DNA of 64,000 nt. Source: Chrysomallon squamiferum (lineage: Eukaryota; Mollusca; Gastropoda; Neomphalida; Peltospiridae). The stretch lies in NCBI GenBank assembly GCA_012295275.1, contig CM022676.1, positions 10,236,086-10,300,085 of the forward strand, read 5' to 3'. The notes under the pieces were generated by a model. The model searched no databases. It was not told where the DNA came from and was given only the letters and a program-made list of their open reading frames with translations. This document shows positions 17,784 through 29,151 of the stretch, one piece after another (within the stretch, counting starts at the first letter, position 1; each line of letters opens with the position of its first letter). The translations under genes were made by a program, and so were the position numbers.

Positions 17784-18371
17784 GAGATAATTAAAAAAGC
17801 ATGCACCTTATGTTTAAACTATTTCTCATATCACCAGTGACCCAACTATGAAACTTAGTAATTATTAGACTAAACACTTTCACAGAAATATTAATTCATA
17901 TAATCAATCTATTTCTTCTTTTCACAAGTAAGACCAACAGACCCATACTTAATTACACCCGACACAACTTACGAGCATCAGAGATCACATTATCAGTGTA
18001 AATCAAATTTTGGAAACCCATCGCCAATACTGACCTGGAGGCTTGGTAACTCTCGCTTACTTGGAAGACAGATAAATATGCCAAATAACGACAGCACCAT
18101 CAACTCGACCAACCACCTGTATATAAAACTAAACATGAACGAAAATGGGAAGGAGCTAAGGTGTGACATGCAGCATATCTCCATCAAAAACGTCAAAACA
18201 GCAACATCAGTGTTAACAGTAATTTGTGAGTTTATGTTTGGTTTTCGTTCATGCACTTGAGAAGACACACACACACACACACACACACACACATTCACAA
18301 AAATGTATAAGAAACCAAAATGTTTGAAAGTATGCATAATTTGTATTTTCTTTTTTTGTGTTTAATATATG

Positions 18372-18421
<50 letters not shown>

Positions 18422-21078
18422 TTCTGTGTGTGTCTTAGGGATTGTTTTTCTATGTAGTATATACATATATATCTAGTTATGTTTATATAAGTATATATGT
18501 AGATATGTAGTTACATTTATGCATCTATATATGTAGATAATAGATTTTGTTTATATATGTATATATGTATGTTTCTAGTTATGTTTTTGTATATATATAT
18601 ATATGTATGTATCTAGTTAATTTTTTGTATGTATATACTTGTCAATATCTAGTTTTATTTTTATATATGTATATTATATATATATATATATATATAGATA
18701 TCTGCCTATATACATATATAGTTATATATATATATACATATGTAAGAATTTTGTTAGACCATTTATTCATTGTCACAGTTCACTTTAAATTGTTTTTCAT
18801 ATTTTATTGCAGCTTTAGGAATCTTAAATAGAAAGGGTAAGTACAAAGTTACACATTTCTTTACGGTGGTTGACGAAAATCATCATCGTCATGACCATTA
18901 TAATCATCATTGAGTCCTGTACCCATTTGGCCACTAGGGCAAGGCACTTGTCCTGACAATATGGCACCAGCCTGCTGAGTCTTTTGCTATAAGTTCATTC
19001 CTTTTTATTGTCCATCCAAATTCACAGCCCCCCACTTCTGTCTACACTCAACAGTGCCCCCTGTTGGCTGGTGTTTGCTAAAAACAGTTTGGCTCTGGTG
19101 ATGTGGCCAGAACATCTGAGTTTTCTCTTCCTTGGAATTATAAGGATGCTGTCATTTTGCCTGATGTATTTGTCAACCGTTTCTCTGAATTTGTTTGCGT
19201 GTGTGTGTTTGTGTAATGGATTTTAGAAAGTCTATGTGTTGTATAATGGATCCCAGAAAGTCTCTGTGTTATCTAATGGATCCCAGAGAGTCTATGTGTT
19301 GTATAATGGATCCTGGAGAGTCTGTGTAATGGATCCTGTGGAATCTGTGTGTTGTATATTGGCACCTGGATAGTCTATGTGCTGTGTAATGGATTCCAGA
19401 AAGTATGTGTGTTGTGTAATGGATGCAGAAGGGTCTGTGTAAGATCCTGTGGTAAATTTAGATTAAACTGAGAGATGTTCTAGACTCACCAGGTTCTCTT
19501 CAGTTGGATTAAGACAACTGTGGCATTTGCAATATGTGTGTTTTTATTTCCTTTAATGACTTTCCATCCACAGTTTAAATGGAATCTAGGAAGTAAACTT
19601 TGGCACATTGTACACATTGAAAAATATATGATATAAACATTCAGCTGTTCTCGGCTACCAAAGACAGTGTCTTTGTTCTTTTTGAAGTTCTAATATTATT
19701 GATCTTATCAACATGCTGAGAGTGATCCATTAGGTCCTCCAGAGCACCATGAAGTACGTCAAGGTCATTGCCTAGTATTGAGATGTTAACAGTTTGACCT
19801 CAGATTGTCAGAGGAGAAATCTAAATCCAGCCATGATGTTTCCCAGATATGTGTTGTCTAATGAAGGCTCTAGGGTGCATCAGTGCCTCACACTCACTGA
19901 GGTAGTGGAACAGTCATGTGGCTTGTCCATGCCACATGTAGCACCTCTGTTGTATTGATGATGTTTGCCATTTTATTAGGACTTTTTTTTAAAATATGGC
20001 GGTTCTTTTCTCGTATACAAATGTAACTAAACATCCATCCTTACTTGCAACCACATCCATCCATCCATATATACATACATATAAATAATGTATGTGTGTG
20101 TGTGTGTGTGTGTGACTGTGTATGTGTGTGTGTGCACACATGCAGGTGCCCTTATGTGTAACAAATGTAATGTTTTTATTTTATTTTGTTTCTTTCAGCC
20201 AAGATAGGTCGAACTAGATCAAGGCTCTCTTCAGGTATAATCAGCCTTGTTGTTCTTCCTTTTGTTGCAGTAATTTCAGCTGTTCTTGGGTTGTGTATCT
20301 TTAGTCAGTGTAAGTAAAACCCATTTTAATAACAGGTAAACTAAACTCCAGAAAGAAATATCCTGACTAAATATATTCATATTGTAAACGAGTTTAAAAA
20401 GAGATCATAAATTATGTTAATGTGATGGGTTTTTTTTAAATCTTAATAAACTGATAATAAATGAATTAATAAATAAAATAAAATAAAATAAAATAAATAA
20501 ATAAATAATAAAGTAAAGAAAGAAAATACTCTTGAAATCAGAGATGCTTATCTGCTGTATTGATATGAATAGATAATAGAATTATAACAGATTAAAGTGA
20601 AGTTATTTTAATAATAATTAATTAAAAATAAAAAGGAAAGAAAGAGCGAAAGAAAGAAAGAAAGAAAGAAAAAGAAACCTCCCACTAGATATAAAATAAT
20701 AAAAACAATAATTGTAACTGATGTCACTTAGAAAGTGGATATCTTGTTCTCTCAGTGTATCTCTCCATCCATATCATCTGTCTGTCATTATTTATCTTCC
20801 TTCTTCTATGCCCATCCATTTGTCCATACATCCATCTGTTAATCAGTCTGTCATTTATTTATCTGTATTCATGCTTTAATCAAAATCATCAGTTTATCGT
20901 ACAGTCTATCTATAGCTTTGTCACCTACGTATCTCCATTACATTTCATTTACATTTAAAATTTAATATTTATTTACTTTCTTTCAGATATGAAGTTTCAG
21001 AACAAAAACAGAATCAAGAATGTATCTGAAACAGATGAAGTTATTGAAAAAATAGTAAAAAAGGAAACAAATAAATAA
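13327..21078 (+). CDS. Gene A: three-Ig-domain type I membrane protein
   Basis: Exons by eye: 13327-13408, 14743-15039, 16742-17041, 17929-18225, 18813-18836, 20199-20309, 20987-21078. Every junction is GT-AG and phase 1, and the joined frame closes with no stop: 393 aa from the Met at 13348, or 400 aa from 13327. Counting from 13348: signal peptide 1-20, Ig domain 1 21-119, Ig domain 2 120-219, Ig domain 3 220-318, short stem 319-326, transmembrane helix about 338-360, tail of about 30 residues rich in Lys and Glu with no tyrosine signalling motif. Domains 1 and 3 are close duplicates. One exon per Ig domain in phase 1 is usual for cell-surface Ig proteins. I infer a recognition or adhesion receptor. 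The family name is not known to me, and the gene lies upstream of two similar genes in the same orientation. Confidence 0.85.
14743..15039 (+). CDS. Gene A exon 2: Ig domain 1 (V-R-P-T type)
   Basis: The acceptor is a pyrimidine run ending GCAAG and the donor is T|GTAAGT, phase 1 at both ends. The domain starts V-R-P-T-D-P-Y. It has the B-strand Cys in YLCRSDFG, the C-strand Trp in LTWRF, and the F-strand Cys in GKVLKCDMRH. Two N-glycosylation sequons lie in NNDST and NSTNH. It is most like exon 4 of the same gene, and next like exon 3 of gene B. Confidence 0.88.
15140..16740. repeat. Gene A intron 2: GT arrays and TATCTAGTTA minisatellite
   Basis: CATATTTGCAAGCATTTTGT blocks alternate three times with GT runs (15142-15315). 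After the MITE, a ~50-bp unit with GTATCTAGTTACATTTATAT recurs to about 16640. A related unit fills the intron after exon 4 (18460-18700). Confidence 0.75.
15352..16057 (+). mobile_element. pogo/Tigger-derived MITE, copy 1 (gene A intron 2)
   Basis: Terminal inverted repeats are CAGTGGTAGCTTGACTTATG on the left and its near complement ending AAGTCAAGGTAACACTC on the right, flanked by TA on both sides, as for Tc1/mariner-pogo insertions. Inside, on the plus strand, is a decayed CENP-B-like helix-turn-helix start of a Tigger transposase (MDHKVSAKDSAENKK... with stops). Length 706 bp, so most of the transposase is missing and the element is non-autonomous. Confidence 0.8.
16742..17041 (+). CDS. 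Gene A exon 3: Ig-like domain 2 lacking the core Trp
   Basis: The acceptor is ATTTAATTCAG and the donor is AATG|GTAGGT, phase 1. The exon encodes ...EGENASVKCSIE... and ...FFVCTALN..., giving the Cys pair, but no Trp in the usual C strand. Strand E reads WLIEITYSF. The same layout (EG..A, Cys, then W..(K/E)ITY(S/T)F.P, then F.CTA) is seen in exon 2 of gene B, so these two form one domain type. The donor region begins a long tandem array in the intron. Confidence 0.85.
17042..17610 (+). repeat. ~40-bp array built on the gene A exon 3 donor
   Basis: Units of the form GTTAATGGTAAGTTAAATTT with AGATTAAGTTCAAATT follow the real exon end GTTAATG|GTAGGT. About a dozen decayed copies; several keep a GGTAAG core. 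Confidence 0.8.
17929..18225 (+). CDS. Gene A exon 4: Ig domain 3, duplicate of domain 1
   Basis: It is flanked by TTCACAAG and T|GTGAGT, phase 1. It has the same length (297 bp) and residue plan as exon 2: V-R-P-T-D-P-Y start, YQCKSNFG, LTWRLG, NNDST and NSTNH sequons, KELRCDMQH, and a VKTAT..VIC end. Both intron flanks also match those of exon 2, so the duplication covered exon and flanks. Confidence 0.88.
18813..18836 (+). CDS. Gene A exon 5: 24-bp stem microexon
   Basis: The acceptor TTATTGCAG and donor G|GTAAGT bound a 24-bp phase-1 exon coding SLGILNRKG across its junctions. It links Ig domain 3 to the transmembrane exon and keeps the frame. Short stem exons in the same place occur in B and C, which supports it. 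Transcript data would settle it. Confidence 0.65.
19211..19447. repeat. ~33-bp minisatellite in gene A intron 5
   Basis: Units such as GTATAATGGATCCCAGAAAG followed by TCTATGTGTT repeat about seven times. Confidence 0.75.
20199..20309 (+). CDS. Gene A exon 6: transmembrane helix
   Basis: The acceptor TTTCTTTCAG and donor T|GTAAGT are strong, phase 1. It encodes a basic start (AKIGRTRSR), then a hydrophobic run from GIISLVVLP to VLGLCIF of about 23 residues, typical of a single membrane span. Confidence 0.85.
20987..21078 (+). CDS. Gene A exon 7: cytoplasmic tail and stop
   Basis: Acceptor TTTCTTTCAG. It codes a charged tail that starts Y-M-K-F-Q-N-K and ends V-K-K-E-T-N-K before TAA at 21076-21078. 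The only tyrosine is the junction residue. The stop runs straight into an AAAT array containing many AATAAA hexamers, so the poly(A) site cannot be chosen by eye. Confidence 0.75.
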
Positions 21079-23580
21079 ATGAAAAACCAGTAAATAAATA
21101 CATAAATGAGTAAATAAATATTTAAATGGACAGCAAAAATAATAAAATAAATACGTGAATAAATAAACAAATAAATAAATAAGTAAATGAATAAATAATA
21201 AATAAGTGAATGAATGAATGAATGAATAAATAAATAAATAAATAAATATATGAATAAATAAAGATATAAAATTAATATTTAAAAAATAAATAAAATAAGA
21301 AAATAAATATTTAAATTAAAGAGAATAATAAATAAATAAATAAACACTACCGTACCCACAATTTGATGCATACAACTAAATAAATATACAGTACATATAT
21401 AAACATATGCGTACATATATACAAAAAAAAAAAAATATACAAATAAATAAATATGAGCTACATATTAGATAAGTAATGTGTTTTTTTTAAAAAAGTAGTT
21501 CATTTTATAGAATTTAGAATTTGTGAATTTATCCTTATTTTTTGTTGTTACTGAAAAATTAAAGAGTTCATTTTGACTAAAATATCCTTGTGAATTTTGT
21601 TATTTTTTTCTGTATGTATATGTTGTTGTGGTTGTTGTTGTAAGAGAAGATGACATAAACAAATTGTAAGCAACCCACATGTGATACAGGAAGTATTTAT
21701 TAGGAAATAAATTTCAGTTATACACACACGTATACAAATACATATACACACATAAACAAACATACATACATACATAGAAGATTACAGACTTTGTCATTTA
21801 TATATTGAACATTTAAATAATTTCTTTGCAGTGTAGTAAGCTTAAAGAAAAATTATAAAAAACAGGATCTGAATGCAAAGCTATTTGGCATGGTTACCAG
21901 ATATTTTAAAATGAAACAATTTAAAAAAAAAAAAAAAAAAAAAATTCATTCAAATTGTTTGAAACGTCTGGAACTCAACATTTTTCTCAAAGTGTTTGAA
22001 CAAATGGAGAGAAGAAACAATTGATCTTCAATTTTAAGTGAGAAAATGGCATCTTCAGTGACATTTTGTGATCTTTATTTGTTATGTGGTTTTGTTGGCA
22101 AACATTTGGACTACTTTATCTCGTTGCCTTCATAATCAAAAAGTTATCTTACAGCCATCTTCTTCTAGTATGTGATATATTTTTAGTATAAAAATAATTT
22201 TTAGCAATAAGTTAGTTCTCGGAATCCACTTCAGTGATTAGCATATAGTGTGTATTTTAAAGAAACTCTTATATCGGAAAACAGAAGTATTAAACGAACA
22301 AGTGGTTGAGATTATTCAGACCAGTGGTTCTCAAATTCTAGCCTATTATAGTGTTACATTTGTTAAAAGCAAACGATTGATAAAAGTTTTCCCTCACCAT
22401 TAAAAATATAGCCTTTGTAAATATTTTGACATTTTAACAGTCCATTGCTTTGTATTTCGTATTACAATATTTTTGAAAAAATTGCCAAGACATGTCAGGT
22501 TCATACTTCTCATCAGCACAAAATAGATGAATAATAAAGGTATATACTCAAACAAGGGTGGTAACTCTAAATACATTAGTGAACATCTCTCAAACAAGGA
22601 TGGTAACTAAATAAATCAGTGAACATCTTTCACACAAGGACGGTAAGTCTAAATATATCAGTGAACATCTCTCACACAAGGGCGGTAACTCTAAATAAAT
22701 CAGTGAACCTGAACATCTTTCTGAACATCACAAGGACGAAATAAATCAGTAAACATATGGTATCAGTGAACATCTCTCACAGTAACTCTAAATATCAGTA
22801 ACCTCTTATATAACGGTGAAAATAAATATCTTTCACACAGGTCGGTAACTCTAAAAACAAACATATCTCACAGAAGAAAAACAAACGGTACAGATTCCAG
22901 ACGAGAACCGTTTATCTGACATAGATGTAGACAATGAGGATAGACAATCTCAGCAGACTGCTCCACTACCGATTCAGCCGCAATATCCTTCTTTCAGTTA
23001 TTTCTGTATTTTTTTTTACATTTTGCATTATATTTCTTAGCATTTTGAGCGTAAGGTGCCCGCAGTTTTTTTTTTTTTTTTTTTTGTATAAGGTTTCAAG
23101 TGTGCCCCGACTTCAAAATTTGAAAACCACTGATTCAGACTTACAGAAAGAGCAAATGGAGACAATTCAACCACAAAACAAAGTCTGTTAAACCTTAATA
23201 AAAAAAAATAAAAAAAATCAGCTTGATGAAAAACCAAGCTGACCAGATCTTTGATGCTGTGTATGCATGTTTGTGTGTGTGTGCGTGTGATAATTAAACG
23301 TGTACAAACCGAAAATGAATAGAAAAGTGCAAATAGTATTTCTTCGTAGTCTTAAATGTACAACTGCCATACTTTAATATTAACCAAAATTGTTCCCTGA
23401 TAAATAAAATACAATTAATAATGATAAAAAAGTTTATAATAACTTGTTGAAAATTATTTATTTATTTATTATGTTGTTTTTATTTGTTTTTAAATAAATA
23501 TTATCATTAAAATGAAGAAAAAAAAAAAAACAAAAAAAAAAAAAAAAAAAAAAAAAGACAAATTTAAAACGAAGAAAAAC
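21079..23580. repeat. Intergenic A-B: AAAT array and ~50-bp minisatellite
   Basis: AAAT-rich sequence runs 21070-21350. Units with CAAGGACGGTAAGTCTAAAT and ATCAGTGAACATCTCTCAC repeat at 22546-22860. No gene recognised. Confidence 0.7.
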
Positions 23581-23705
23581 AGTTTTTAGTATGACCAAAA
23601 ATTCGCGCTCGATATTTCACGGATATGACGACAGTGGAATCATGTGCCTGGGGGGACTTAGACGTGTTTCCTATCCCCAGAGGACAGTAAATAACAAACT
23701 AATTG
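23581..23705 (+). promoter_or_regulatory. Probable gene B promoter or 5'UTR exon, shared with gene C
   Basis: Seen: a block beginning AGTTTTTAGTATGACC and running through CGCGCTCGATATTTCAC to GGATATGACGACAG aligns with 33852-33911 upstream of gene C. A donor-like GTAAGTTTG follows at 23706. The next acceptor in the right place is at 24440, just before the start exon of gene B. I infer a conserved promoter or first noncoding exon. Confidence 0.45.
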
Positions 23706-24440
23706 TAAGTTTGTATTTATTAGCATAAAATATTTAATACACCCGATTTAATAATAATATCATTTACAATCATAATGCATTTTACAGGCTGTGGTAGGGT
23801 GGAACCGCGCAGCGAAATTGGAGGAGATTGTCACAATTATTGCATCTTAATTTTAGATAAATCTTTTTTGAATGTAAACATTACTTTTATTTATACGCTT
23901 GGTTTATTTATTTTTTTTTTGGTTATCTTAATATAGATTGCCTGATTATACTTGCACTTTATCATGTGATAAAATGTTTTATCTTCCATTCAACCCCCTG
24001 AAAAATTCACGCGGACGCTGATGACACGGTCAGATATCAAATCGAGGCTGCGATTTCAGAAGATAATTGTCATTTTTATTGAGTCATTGTGAAGCAGAGA
24101 TTATGGATAACAGTATTTGAAGAATAATTTACTTCCCTAAAGCAACACAGAACATCGATGAAACATATATTATAATAAATACAAATATCTCTGGACTAAT
24201 TTTCAGCGATCTGAAAAGTGAAAGACAATTCCGAATTCGTTCCAATTTTCTAGAAATAATGTTAGCTGGTATTTGGCGTATTGACTGATGCGGAGCAAAA
24301 TTGTATTTTGTAACTGGGTTTGCGGAAAATATATATAATTTTATTTATTTGCAGAAATTTCAATAAATATATTTGTTTCCATTTATTTACTTATTTATTT
24401 TATTTTGTTATTATTAATATATATATTTTGTTATTTTCAG

Positions 24441-24585
24441 CATAGAAGACCGTTGTTGGTTGTTGACTTTATAATTATTTGAACATGAACAAATGACACA
24501 ATGAGACCTTATATTTTAGAAAATTTAATAACAAATACAGTTGTCTATGTCACCATTTTGCAGAATTTTCTGTCAGTAACAGAAG
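24441..24585 (+). CDS. Gene B exon: 5'UTR end and signal peptide
   Basis: The acceptor TTATTTTCAG ends at 24440. Two earlier ATGs (near 24485 and 24493) close at once. The Met at 24501 opens MRPYILENL... with a hydrophobic stretch VVYVTILQNFL, followed by donor G|GTAAAC after 24585, phase 1. A 5'UTR exon is expected upstream, probably near 23581-23705. Confidence 0.75.
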
Positions 24586-27500
24586 GTAAACAATTTTATT
24601 TTAAAGGCATTTATTAAGAACTTAATTTTACTTGGTGTGCATGTTTATATGTCTGTGTGTTTACTTACGATTTCAAGAAACAAATTATTTATTGATTTAT
24701 TGAAATATTCATTAATTCATTTGAATTTTTGTTTTGACATAGAGGATAAATTGTCACAGCAAGAAGTTTATTAACTTATACATTTATTTTATGTTAATTT
24801 TTAAGTTTTCTCTACAGTCAACAAAACTTCCAAATATTATATTTATATCAGATAATATGATAATTTCAGCAGTACCTGTTATTGAGGCACCAGATTTTTA
24901 TGAAGGTAAAACAGCTGTGCTGGCATGCTTTCAAAAAGTTGTAGGAGAAAATGCTACGCTGAAACTTACCATATCAAGTGATCCAAATAAAGAACTTTTT
25001 GTGAAGAAATTTTTCAAAAAAACAGCAAGTAGAATCTGGGAATCAAAGATAACATATACCTTCAAACCAAAGCGTAACAAAAAACATAAATCAGTAAGAA
25101 TTTTTAAATGCACAGCCAAATACAGTGGAGGATCATATTCGACAGTCCATCGCCTGATGGTTAAAGGTAAGTTCCATACCAAAACCTTTTAGGTATTTTT
25201 ATTTTATGTATTATTGTTATTATTTTTGCTCTAGTATTGTTGTTATTATTGTTGTCATTCTTCTTATTATTATATTTGTTTTGTTGTTGTCATTATTCTT
25301 CTTATTGTTATTATTTTATGTTGTTCTTATTTTATTATTATTGTTATTATTATTGTAATTATTGTTTTTGTTATTGTTTGTTATTAATATTGTTGTTTTT
25401 ACTGTTACTGTTGTTGTTGTTATTATTTTATTATTGTTGAAGGTACTTTTGAAGGACATTATTATTTACAGATGTTTTATTTTAACAGAGCCTAGTTTTT
25501 GCAACTTCATGCAGTTAAAGCATGCTTTTATTTTAAGTAGTTGTAACAGTTACATCAAATATTACAATATATTTAAAGTAGAATTCACAAAACATATTTT
25601 AGGTTTGATAAATAGGCCAAATTGTTAGATTAATTAACTAAATAATTTATGCATTTATTTTATATAATTTTAAAGTTAGCCCAAATATAAATAGGTACCA
25701 GACAATTTATCTGGCAAACTTGGATCTGGATCTGATCCTGATTTATGGATTTTTCAGTTTTTGGGACCAAGGCTGTACACACACACACACACACTGAAAT
25801 AAAAAGTAAACAATAAAATTTTAAGATTGAAATTGTATTTATCTGACACAAATGAAACCATCTGTGAAACTGGTTTTCGAGAAGCAGGATAAATAGTCTG
25901 GTCAACTTATTTGTTTTATTTTAACACAGACACAATAGATGCTACCACAATTCTGCAAACGTATGTAAACCTTTTACTTTATGTAAATGTTTTTTAAAAA
26001 TATCAAAATAATCCTGATGTAATTTTATTTTATCAGTAAGACCAACTCTTCCAGTACTAGTGCCTGTCAAACCTGTGTCAGAAGGAGATATAACACTGAT
26101 TGTGTGTATGTCAAATTTTGGAGATCCTGCAGCAGAACTTTCGTGGCGTTATGATTCAAAACATTATACTGGGAAAACCGTAATAGAAAAGAATGGGGAT
26201 GGTACCTTCAATGTTACAAATACACTGAATGTGTCGTTATCGCGGCCTGACAACGGCAAACCTGTGTTCTGTGATATGAAGCATGGTGGATATGACGGTG
26301 TAAAGTCTGTTTCACAGAGGTTAAGAGTGATGTGTAAGTGTTTATTAATTCACATTAGAAAACTTGTGTGTGCGTGTGATGTTAAAAGATATGTTCATGC
26401 CTGTATTGATCATCATGTAAACAATTATATACGGGTTTGAGCTGAATATGGTTTGCTAATATTCATATATTCATAATACTTTCTGTGTGTGTATCGTCAA
26501 CATTAAAATAATATTGATGTTTGCATGTACACATTTGTATTTGTTTTATTGACTACTGTGCTAACTAAAATTCCACGTTCTGTGTTTTGGAAATGTTTTC
26601 TATGTTGTCATTGTTTGAAAAATATACATTCATGTTCTCTGTCATCTACAAAAAAAAAAAAAAAAAAAAAATTATATTCAGCTAGTCACAAATGGTCTTC
26701 CAAAATACCCATATTTCCCAACATCACCTACAAGAAAATACCATCAGCAATATTTTTTTAAACGTTAACATAAAGTAATAATTTGTTTTGCAGTTCCTCC
26801 TGTCGTAAGTGCCTCAGCGTTAAAATACATAGCAAATCCGAATGACATGCTGACTCTCCAGTGCAAAGTTGATGCAGAACCTGTGCCCTACAGAGTGAGA
26901 TGGTCAAAGGATGGCATGCATCTGAACATACTGTCTGGTCACTACAGAAGTGGTATTACATTCTATCAACCGACGTTGACAATATACAACACAACTCAGG
27001 CAGATGAGGGAAAATACAGATGCATTGCCACTAATATCAAAGGAACTGGTTCAAGTCAAGTGATAACTGTTCTCTTGAGAGGTTTCTTTGTTTTTGTCTT
27101 TTACTGTCAAAGCAGTTTTGATTTAAAACACGTTTGTTGTATTTTTCAGTGATTTGAAACTTGTTTTAGATTTAATCATGGTTTAGTTTAAGTTATGTTA
27201 TAAAATGACAAGAATATTTTTCTGTTACTTTCATAAAAATTTTAGAAAGTTAGTTAGTAGGAAAATGTATTTGTGTTTATGCAAGAGTTTTGATGGTTTG
27301 GTCATAAAATGATGGAAGCATATTTTTCTCTTTGTTTCATCAAAATCCTAAAATTTAGTTAATGACTTTAAATAGAGAAGTTATATGATCGTTAAGTAGG
27401 ACAATTTTCTTCTAAACAGAAAAAGAAATCACTGTAATTTATATATTCAGAGGTGCATATTTTTCTCTTAATTCATTAAGATCCAAAAATTTAGATAATA

Positions 27501-29063
27501 AATTTAGTATTAAAATTTATTTGATGCTTATGCATGACTGTTAATTTTTGGTGGAAAAAACATAATCTTGGTTATCCAAATCCAAAAATGTAGTTAATTT
27601 AGTTATTTGATGCAAGACTATTTCCCATAATGCAAAGAAAAATAATAATAATCTAGGATAGACAGTGGCACAGATATCTTTCTGTCTTTACATTCTCATC
27701 CAAATCTTAAAGTTTAGTTAACAAATTTTGGTACAGCGTATTACCATATTAATTTATTTGTTTATTTATATATTTCTGACTTCACATTCATCCAAATCTT
27801 CAAAATTTAGTTAACAATTTTTGAAACAGACTGTATCAATATACTAATTTATTTATTTATTTATTAGATGACACATTGCCCAGTCCAACATTAACATATC
27901 TACCATACCGATCGGTAATCAAATCTGGGTTCGATGTCAAGCTGATCTGCAGTTTTCAAAAAAAACTTGATGTGACAGATGTGTTGTGGTATCGGATACG
28001 TCTGAAAAAAACTGAACTAATAGGACTGTCACACACTGAGTTCAATAGAACATTTGGCGACCATTTAGTGATGACACTACCCAAAGTAACCAAGAACTCT
28101 TCAGGCTATTACTATTGTGAAATTTACAACAACGTAGGAATAGGCCAGAGTCGGCGAGTTCAGATAACAGTTGGAGGTTAGTACAGACAGATAAAGGCTC
28201 TCGAGTGTAAAGTTGATGCAGAACCTGGAACTTCAGTGATAAAAATTAATTTATTTTTAATAATTATATATTTTCATATTTTACTCAGCTCAAATAAACA
28301 ATTCGTATAATTATGATATAATTACCTTATCAAGTATCAAAAACGCAAATTTTCTGTAATGAATTAATAATATTTACATGTTTGTCTTGAATTAGAAATT
28401 GATAACATTAGACTTGAATTAAGTATTTAATAGATAATTCTCTATCACACTTCACTCTCGGTTATACAACAGGAGTCTTGTGAATTGATGTACAGATATG
28501 TTTTCTTCTTCCTTCTCAACCTCAATCTTGTGGAGCTTAGGGTACCTATAGTTCCAAAAACTCATTTCACTGTTGACAAAGATTGATTAATCCCTCGTTA
28601 ATTATTATATTTTCATATAAATTAATGAATAAACCCTCCATATATTTTTTAATTTAATTTTTAATTTTTTTTTTTTGCTGGTTGTTTATTAAATATTTTT
28701 TTTTGTTTTTGTTTTTTTTCTGCAGAGAAGAATGTTTTATTTGCCATGCCAAAAGGTGGAGGTAAATACATATACTTAACCTTGAATGTTGTGTAATATT
28801 TTGTAAAAGAACAGTTTATATAGCAGTGGTATCCATGTTGTTTTTTAAGTCACTTTCAGTGGCCTCGTTCCCTTCCTAGGCATTCCATGAAACTGTAATG
28901 AATTTTGATTTACAGTGTATTTTGAGTACAAACTGGGAGAAATTGCAAATTTAACTGTTGTTTTTAAATCCTGTGAAAAGCCCTTTATCATCCAGGATGT
29001 GAAATTGCTCATTTTTGTACCCAGCCATCTACTATATCTTATTTTATTTATTTATTTTTTTTG

Positions 29064-29151
<88 letters not shown>

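Noticed and set aside
18900-19980. Sequence in gene A intron 5 that looked like a LINE fragment
   Set aside because: No conserved reverse-transcriptase motif could be read in any frame; left as unassigned intron.
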